From positions 1-25,083 of the forward strand of contig JAAAKB020318715.1 of assembly GCA_010014835.2 (NCBI GenBank): DNA of 25,083 nucleotides, given 5' to 3'. Position numbers and translations under genes: made by a program. The DNA is from Apostichopus leukothele. Lineage: Eukaryota > Echinodermata > Holothuroidea > Aspidochirotida > Stichopodidae. Numbering within the stretch: the first letter of the stretch is position 1; every line of letters begins with the position of its first letter. Below, one piece after another: positions 19,201 through 25,083 of the stretch. Below the pieces are notes generated by a model. That model saw nothing but the letters and a program-made list of their open reading frames with translations, searched no databases and had not been told where the DNA came from.

Positions 19201-19629
19201 TTGTAATATTTAGTTCGTTCTTTTGCGACTTGTACGTCTCTTGCTATCATATACCATCGAAGATAGATACATTAAGTGACTTCGACATTAGATGACACAT
19301 GTATTGACTCTGCATTTGCTTTTTATATATTACGGAGCATTTTGTTGAACTAACAAAATATGGGTGAGAGTGTTAAATTAATTAAAATCTTTGACTAATT
19401 ATAGTCCGTTCATGTCTAACCATTCCAGTACATTTCTTACAACGAACATTTGAATTTTAGTAAAAGACAGTTTACTCAAATACATGGTTTTAACGGCACA
19501 CAGGACAATGTAGCATCATCAACTGCGTTAGTGTATGCTATAAGCCCCCAAAACAACCCTTATTTAATCTATGATGGAATCTCGGTTGGGACATTTTGCG
19601 CTTTCTGTGTCACAGATTCCAGTTTTTGA
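16172..19629 (+). CDS. Death-effector-like domain protein, 5-exon model, 270 residues
   Basis: Modelled exons are 16172-16223, 17038-17300, 18421-18540, 18981-19189 and 19461-19629, totalling 813 nt in a closed frame. Residues about 19-104 resemble a death effector domain (DED): six short amphipathic segments with RGQIKPHEISALLEAC in the place of the family's RGxLsPxxlsfLxELL and a final LFQEYG. Residues 106-270 are unrecognised. They include LKRQCFETVSFRK, a GGHIIL...GLQFSCPP stretch faintly like a ZU5 strand pair, and a hydrophobic C-terminus (GTFCAFCV). DEDs form homotypic assemblies in apoptosis and innate signalling (FADD, caspase-8), so an intracellular adaptor role is the reasonable inference. 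No caspase, NACHT or TIR domain is visible. The terminal exon is uncertain because more phase-compatible exons lie downstream, so an alternative longer isoform is possible. Confidence 0.6.
17038..17300 (+). CDS. DED gene exon 2: DED-like domain
   Basis: The exon follows TTGTACAG and is entered in phase 1. It encodes nearly the whole DED-like fold, from FRKFKDGLADLL to RLFQEYG. A donor at GTGAAG (exon end 17300, phase 0) fits the next exon. A second GT at 17308 would leave phase 1 and run into a stop after the next acceptor, so the first is preferred. The canonical DED charge triad (E/D with RxDL) is not clearly kept; NLHREIS is in that position. Confidence 0.65.
18421..18540 (+). CDS. DED gene exon 3
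   Basis: A 120-nt exon, phase 0-0, between TTACTAG and GTAAGT. It encodes 40 residues with alternating charged and hydrophobic positions (ITLKRQCFETVSFRKID, then MAILENAAKNE). Clearly coding in character, but I do not recognise the family. Confidence 0.6.
18981..19189 (+). CDS. DED gene exon 4
   Basis: A 209-nt exon after a pyrimidine-rich TTTTTTAAAG acceptor, phase 0 in and phase 2 out (donor GTAAGT). It encodes 69 residues including HLRLHRTYGKAKGGHIIL, FSCPPSVQKIVL and a final CVEHSRALVEL. The predicted beta-strand pattern and GGHIIL...GLQF could be part of a ZU5-like fold, but similarity is too faint to call. Confidence 0.6.
19461..19629 (+). CDS. DED gene exon 5 (possible terminal exon)
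   Basis: Entered in phase 2 after GAATTTTAG, exactly the phase left by exon 4, and open for 55 codons to TGA at 19627-19629. The product contains GFNGTQDNV, SSTALVYAIS and a hydrophobic cysteine-bearing end. No canonical poly(A) signal follows closely. A weak donor (TCG|GTTGGG at 19584) would allow splicing onward in phase 0 to the candidate exon at 19778, so this exon may be internal in some transcripts. Confidence 0.45.
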
Positions 19630-19777
19630 ATGTAATTTCTACAAACGTCAAATTTTAATAATAAGTTTATTTTAATTTGTCAACATTAGGGTACTTTTTT
19701 AATACATATTCTTCAATTATTAACAAAAGGACATCTTTAAATACTAACATGACACTTTCTCAATACAAACATTGCAG

Positions 19778-22700
19778 TACCATTTGATTTATGGAAGTTG
19801 CAACTGTGAGCTTGTTAACAATACGGAAAGCACGTTTGCATTCAAACTGCACCGTTTGGCTCCTATGCCCATGCGGTCGAGTTTATGTTTTATTATCACA
19901 CTGTTTTATAAAATATTAAACATTTTATTTTATTTCCTTTTGTCATCTTGTAGATTGCGTTATTTTCTGTTACCTGAGTCTATCCCGGTTGCTTTGATTC
20001 CTTCATATTTTAGGCAAAAAAATGTGACAGGTAAAACATGAATGGTAACATGAATAAATGAGCACTAGTATATACTTTGGGTCATAGATACTTAATATTT
20101 GTAATTTTACTAGATTTGTGGGTGTCACATCATAATTAGTGCATCAAAAATTGTGATGTAACCTAATTGTAACGACCAGTAATTTATCAGCGGTACATTA
20201 AGAAGTTGAATTGGATTGACGACAAATACCCTATTCTATTGTTTGTTACCGTTTCAAGAAAATGGTCTATCTTAGACGTAATGACATAACCGTAATAAAG
20301 GATATGAGGGAATAAATAAAATTATAAAATAACGTAAAGCGATTTGGTCGATTTTTAGTGTAAAAATATGTGTATTTCTTTGTATTAGAAATATGACGAG
20401 TAAAAAGAGATGTTTTTTGGTAGCATGTGATATTGCTAGAGGCGTTTCCAACATGAAGTTAAGTACCGGGTTTCATTAGTAGCTGATGTTACTGGAGGTC
20501 GAGGGGCCAATGTAGTTGTCATATTTACAAATAATAAAGATGTAAACATGATATTAACAAATCGAACTATAGCAAATTTGTAAAATGTTGTATTGTTTCA
20601 TGTAGTCTAGAGCAAAAAAAAACCTTTGTTATATTGGCGTATAACTTATAGTTAGTCGACTGTTTAGTTGGGTAGAGTATGAGCTGTGGGATAGATTAGA
20701 TGAAGCAAAGTTTGATTTTATACTTAGGGAGTATTTCATATCGAACGGAGTTCATGTATATTTAACAAAGTGATACTTTGAAGTGGAACATATTTTACAT
20801 CAAGTAGGCAATCCTTGGTATATAATGAGCTGGAAAAACAAAACACATTTGACATGTTAACGTGGATCGATGAGTGGCTTTTCTCTTTACTTGAAAGACA
20901 TACAAAGAGCCGTTGGGTTCGAACTCTTTGCATCACTGAATCATTTTGTTTTGGGTGCTTGCGGACCGTTCCGATTTCTACCAATTCTCCTAGCTTGGCT
21001 AATCTATACTGCTATGCATTGCACATTAAATATGTTTGGCAAGATATACATAACTTTATTGTTTGTGACTTGTTTTCCCCCTTACTATGGAAATGGGTTA
21101 TGATATAGTTGTTACTTTTCACATATCTCGCAGTCATCTCCTGAACACAAAATAATCATAACCACAACCATCACCACAAAAGCGTAAAGCTTCAAAGAAA
21201 ATCTATATAAATTAACACATATGATATAATTAATGACCATCTCCCGCACCAATAAGACCAAAATGATGGTAACACCCAGCGCAACACTTATCCTGCCATA
21301 CTCAAGCAGTCGTCGGTTTTCCACCCGATACACACAAAAAACAAAGTTACTATAGTTTAAATCTTAAATTTTTGTAACAAAGTAAAAACTGGATCGTGAA
21401 ATAATTCGGCAGCATTTGCTATTATGATTACAGTATGAACTGAGGATATGTGTAATTCCAGCAAATCTAGTTGTTGAGATGTGTTGGGATTACACATATC
21501 CTTAGTTCTTTCTGTAAACCTAATAACACATGCTACCGATTTATCAGATTTGTCTGCACAATCCAATACTTACTGTTGCACAAAACTTTAGGATGTACAG
21601 TAGTTACTGTAATCTCTGTGTGTTTCGGCTGATTTTGCATAATAACATAGCACGGTCTCTACAAAGTTACGTAATGCTTTACATCTTTGCAGTACCAGTT
21701 CGTTCTTTATTGTCATTAATGTTATTGTCACATGAATACAACATATATGATAACAAATCTTTTAATGTGATTTTTCTTCCGCTGTTCCAGTGTCATGGGT
21801 TTCTTACTATGAGGCCTTCCACCTCAACACTCAATCTGGTCGATGGAAGGTAATAAGGTTCTCCTTTCAACATTACTTTTGTTATATTATATTCATTTAA
21901 CTGAGTATCGATTGCGATGCAGAACAATAAAGAACGAAATATAAACACCTTGCGCAACTAGGTGCAACCAAAAATATTCTTCGATTTTCAATAACCTCTG
22001 TCGAAACTTCATAATTACACACTGAACTGTTATTGCTGACTTGTAACATTTTGCAAAATATTTTACCTAGCTATGTAGAGCATGAATATAATTTATATTC
22101 CTTTATAGCAACCTTAACTTCATTGAATTCGCTTCCATCGCCCTGCTGGTAAACACGGGTTTATGAAACATTGCATTATGTTATTGTTATTCGTCTTCAA
22201 CTAGTAACTCGTCGACGAAAACAAAGTACAGAAAAAGTATCCATAAAACAATTTGGGTGTTTGTTGTTCTCATTTACAGAGCTATCTTTCAGAACGCGAG
22301 TTAAATCATCAGGATTATGTTACGCTGGTATGTAAACAGTTGTACTACATACATTTTGTTACGATACTGCCCCATTTAGAAACTTGCGGAGTATTAAAAT
22401 CACATTGTATGCTTGAATTGAATCTCGGAAAAATCACAGTGGATATTTAATACGCTGATTATCGGCCTACAGATCAAATACACGTCTTTCTGTATCACAA
22501 AATTGTAATTCGATAGTAAACTGGAAAAAATGTACAAAAGAATCTGCTTTATTTACATCCTGCTCCCATTTCATATTTCAAACTGTGACATTGTGAGCGG
22601 CAAAAACACACAAATAAACTAACACACACATTGCCATGTTTCATTTCAAGAATTTCATTTCAAGATAAAACACATTATTAACGGAAGGGTGACCGGCTAG

Positions 22701-23475
22701 AGAATGACAGTAAATTTTATCGTTTATGAACATTTACCAATTGAAGTTTAAGGATATGGTACTTGATGGGCAAAAAAACAGTCTACAGATTGAACTACCA
22801 TTTTTTGAAGCAGATACGGTGTTTGTGCTTATACAATATCGTACGTTAACTGTTGAGCTGACTGGGTTTATATTACAATCAAAATAATGTTGTATTTTCC
22901 CCCTTTACACGCTTTACTTTTACGATACAGTTTGATAGATATCTCAGTAAATGTGCTTATCTCGCACAATGTAATAAGAAACATCATTCCACTGGGATAA
23001 ATGAAGGAAGACTCTCCGGTGTAGTTTTTTTTTTGCAATTAATCAATATTTCCAGAGAAAACAACTGTTTGGAATAGCTAATTTTCAGTCAAGGTACAGG
23101 AAACATTATATCTTGTTGTTGGTCACTATTTGGAAAAGAGTTTTGTAATTGAAAAAGTTTACTTCATTTGGTCATTTTGGGTTTGTTTTAATTTGAGAGC
23201 CATAACTAGTGGTTCGCTTTTGTTTTCATTTAGGAAACGAGAATTAAAGCAAGAGCGCAACGTACAACGGATACTAAACATTGAATTACAGGCACTGCTG
23301 CAAAACATGCTGATGGTATTTCTACTGGGATCCGGTTAAATGAAGATGTTCTCCCTAGAGTCGACAATTTATAAAATACATGTGTGAAATTATATAAAAA
23401 TACTATGATTCTGTCATAACGTTTCAGGTTATGTATGGTGGAAGCTCCGATGCATCTGATTCAACCTTAATGTAA
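19778..23475 (+). CDS. Candidate downstream exon chain (longer isoform or separate gene end)
   Basis: Phase-compatible segments: 19778-19880 (phase 0-1, YHLIYGSCNCELVNN...), 21791-21849 (phase 1-0, SWVSYYEAFHLNTQSGRWK), 22280-22327 (0-0, SYLSERELNHQDYVTL), 23292-23315 (0-0, ALLQNMLM) and 23428-23475 (0, VMYGGSSDASDSTLM then TAA). Donors at 21850 (GTAATA) and 22328 (GTATGT) are good; the one at 19881 (GTTTAT) is weak. ATTAAA at 23525-23530, about 50 nt after the stop, suits a real 3' end. The fourth exon may instead start at 23234, adding a charged coiled-coil-like stretch (KRELKQERNVQRILNIE), but that start is phase 2 and would need another donor upstream. No domain is recognised. These may be the true 3' half of the DED gene. 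Confidence 0.35.
20042..20781. other. Intronic or intergenic, nothing recognised
   Basis: AT-rich sequence between candidate exons. The only open frame of note is a 60-codon minus-strand one (20272-20454) with no motif. Confidence 0.5.
20782..21108 (+). other. 109-codon open frame, unassigned
   Basis: A plus-strand frame runs from after a stop at 20779-20781 to TAG at 21106-21108. It begins with an acidic segment (NELEKQNTFDMLTWIDEWLF) and continues with several Cys and Trp. A second plus frame, hydrophobic, is open over 20870-21103. There are no obvious splice sites at the edges and no recognised domain. It is longer than most chance frames here, but overlapping open frames argue for chance or a decayed element. 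Confidence 0.2.
21325..21627. repeat. Imperfect foldback (inverted repeat), arms about 130-140 bp
   Basis: The left arm (about 21325-21456) and the reverse complement of the right arm (about 21487-21627) align over nearly their full length, at roughly three in four positions with one gap of about 10 bases in the left arm. The inner ends share the 18-base block AGGATATGTGTAAT plus flanks; outer matches include CCGAtACACACA and AGCATxTGxTATTA. The loop is about 30 bp. This is the layout of a foldback MITE or a local inverted duplication. Transcribed, it would form a long imperfect hairpin. It lies just left of the candidate exon at 21791. Confidence 0.75.
22451..23233. other. Between candidate exons, nothing recognised
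   Basis: AT-rich non-coding sequence apart from the small tandem repeat at 22639-22664. No domain, RNA gene or transposon signature was seen. Confidence 0.5.
22639..22664. repeat. Two-unit 14-bp tandem repeat
   Basis: Two adjacent copies of TTTCATTTCAAGAA-like sequence. Minor simple repeat with no implied function. Confidence 0.7.
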
Positions 23476-23524
23476 TGTTTTAACATCTTTAAGAAGTTAT
23501 TACTTAGCAGACCGATAACAACAA

Positions 23525-23530
23525 ATTAAA
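23525..23530 (+). terminator. Possible poly(A) signal (ATTAAA)
   Basis: Variant hexamer about 50 nt downstream of the TAA at 23473-23475 that closes the candidate exon chain. The short distance is typical of a real 3' end and modestly supports that chain. Confidence 0.3.
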
Positions 23531-24408
23531 TACCGTACATGTATAAAATACAGTTTCATTTGAAAGTGGGAAACATTTGCGTCAATTCGTAAATTATTAT
23601 GTCAAATGCAGCATATCCCCTGTGATGGAATACTAGGTTCGTCATGGGATTACTTTATATGAGAAACTATGAAATGAACATGTGCTATATAAACCATATA
23701 TTGTACCTGATATTTTACTCAACATTTCCAAGGTTACATTCAGTTAGGTAACTCGTCGCTACATTTCTTTAATCGACAAAGGAATTGACTGCATAGTATA
23801 GTAATATTAAATATCAAATTATATGTATGAAAGAAATTATTTCGATACAATCACCGTTCAGAAGTACTTCGAAGATTCCATTTTCCTATTCGATTTGAAG
23901 TTTGCGATATGTAGATTAAATTATCGAATTGTTAAAATCGTAGGCTGATATCAAATATATAAAATACATACACGAAATATCATATTACTGCCTTTACTTT
24001 ACACTCGATGTCTCTCAAAACATACGATTGGTTAATTGTAAAAATATCAATTCCCAGTCTACATAAATTTATGTTTTCCGTAAAAAAAAGATTGACATTA
24101 CCGATGTCAGCTACTACGATATGTAATACCTATATAAATGCGTATATAACACGTATATAGTTGTGGTGTTTATCGCAGAAGAGTATATGTTACACTGACA
24201 AAATAAATGCAATACCAACAATAAAGCCAAATTTATAAAATGTAATCGTTAACAGAACTATGCAGTCGATTATCGATGATCAATTCTCACATATAGTAAA
24301 AAGATTCAATATCTACATATATTCATATCATACGATAAGCTATAGTAGCTTCTAGTAAGTGTAGATTCTTCTTTAAATTCTGTTGGGAACTTCTTTTTTT
24401 CTTATCAG
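23531..24408. other. Intergenic, nothing recognised
   Basis: Very AT-rich sequence with many short TA-rich palindromes (for example around 24120-24165). No open frame with coding character. Confidence 0.5.
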
Positions 24409-24536
24409 CTTTTGAAGTAAAGAATGTTTTCATTGGCAGTGGTTTGGATTGGAGTTCCCTGCAACCTTTGTTAGTATTTAAAAGAAAGTATGAAGTTACA
24501 CACCCCCATCAATCTATAGGTGGTCTCAAACTTTAG
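24409..24536 (+). CDS. Candidate exon near right edge, owner unknown
   Basis: A strong pyrimidine tract and acceptor (TTCTTTTTTTCTTATCAG) precede a segment entered in phase 1 that reads FEVKNVFIGSGLDW and SSLQPLLVFKRK, then stays open to TAG at 24534-24536. A donor-like GTATGA at 24488 offers an internal-exon reading (end 24487, phase 2). The residue mix looks protein-like, but there is no recognised domain and no neighbouring exon to join. It could be a further exon of the DED locus or of a gene continuing past the window. Confidence 0.28.
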
Positions 24537-25083
24537 CATGATTGAATTTAAATGTAATTGACAAGGTCGAACATGATTCACGTGACCACTGAAGTATGCA
24601 TTTCATTTATCCTACATCGTCCGAAAGTAGTGTATTAATATCTATAATGTTCCGGCATAAACACAATCGTTTACTGATATATTGTATCATCTGTTTATCC
24701 CCTATTTTGTGGCGTGTTTGGCGTTCAATGAGGACAAGCATTGTCATATTTTCTATCTTCACGCTTTTTAACTGCCATATCGTAGTTTCAATCTCCAAAC
24801 AGTTGCAACAATACGATGTAAATTGAAGAAAAAAAATACCTGCGTTGAAATAACACTTTAATCCTCAAGAACAACGATGAGGTTATTGCAGTAAAGTTGA
24901 GGGTGATAAACATTAGTGCGTGATCCTATAATCAGGTTACAAGTGGAAAGAATGACACGCACCACCCTGCTTGGAGTACTACTATGAGGTTCCCTGTTGC
25001 TAAACAGCGCCGGGACCCATCGACGCAGGTGCAACCCGACCCAAAAACTTACAAAATATGAACAAGGCAACCCTGGGTCAGTT
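24537..25083. other. Right flank with a GC-richer end segment
   Basis: About 24950-25083 is visibly richer in G and C than its surroundings (CACCACCCTGC, GCGCCGGGACCC, CGACGCAGGTGC). This may be the edge of a repeat or transposon running out of the window. The minus-strand open frame 24858-25070 has no recognised motif, and overlapping plus and minus frames at 24596-24826 cancel each other as evidence. Confidence 0.35.

Noticed and set aside
21112-21333. Hydrophobic minus-strand open frame resembling a two-TM peptide
   Set aside because: The hydrophobicity comes from an ACC/AAC-rich plus strand read in reverse; no start context or splice support, and it abuts the foldback repeat.
21530-21853. 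107-codon plus-strand open frame
   Set aside because: Its first part lies in the right arm of the foldback, and its end uses a different frame from the better candidate exon at 21791-21849.
24596-24826. Overlapping plus and minus open frames
   Set aside because: Both strands are open over the same stretch without motifs, as chance allows in AT-rich DNA.
1-25083. CRISPR array, bacterial operon or ribosome binding sites
   Set aside because: The window has introns, a SINE and a Penelope-like fossil; it is animal nuclear DNA, and no regularly spaced short repeats were seen.

Overview
The window is AT-rich animal nuclear DNA with GT-AG introns, exons joined in consistent phases, a tRNA-derived SINE, a decayed Penelope-like retroelement and simple repeats. 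The first immunoglobulin (Ig) domain of the main gene is a V-type domain with an IYWY core and an HEHxYxV ending where the second cysteine should be. I associate that pattern with echinoderm and hemichordate Ig receptor families. With the Penelope relic and a DED-like gene, this suggests a marine deuterostome, most likely an echinoderm such as a sea cucumber. The taxon is an inference; no marker gene is present.

Layout, left to right. (1) 1-3.7 kb is mostly non-coding. It holds a probable last exon of a neighbouring membrane protein (1588-1685), a candidate 51-nt exon (2336-2386), a 70-bp direct repeat and a GC-rich 24-bp tandem repeat. (2) 3752-11324 is a 12-exon plus-strand gene whose exon lengths add to 2442 nt, an unbroken frame of 813 codons plus stop. 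It predicts a signal peptide, one V-like and two C2-like Ig domains, a transmembrane helix, a cytoplasmic linker built from seven very short exons, and a six-bladed NHL-type beta-propeller in one large last exon. Intron 9 carries a tRNA-derived SINE. (3) 11.3-16.1 kb is intergenic: about three units of a 140-147-bp tandem repeat, then a broken Penelope-like fossil, then a 55-bp direct repeat. (4) 16172-19629 is a second plus-strand gene, modelled with five exons and 270 residues. It starts with a death-effector-like domain and continues into a C-terminal part I do not recognise. (5) 19.7-23.5 kb holds further phase-compatible candidate exons and a roughly 300-bp imperfect foldback. (6) 23.5-25.1 kb is largely empty except for one candidate exon near 24.4 kb.

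The most interesting object is the Ig-Ig-Ig-TM-NHL receptor. It puts an NHL propeller, usually found in intracellular TRIM-NHL/Brat proteins, directly behind an Ig ectodomain. Its neighbour on the same strand looks like a death-fold adaptor, and a second small TM exon lies upstream. This is compatible with a local innate-immunity or cell-recognition cluster, but no direct partnership can be shown from the sequence.
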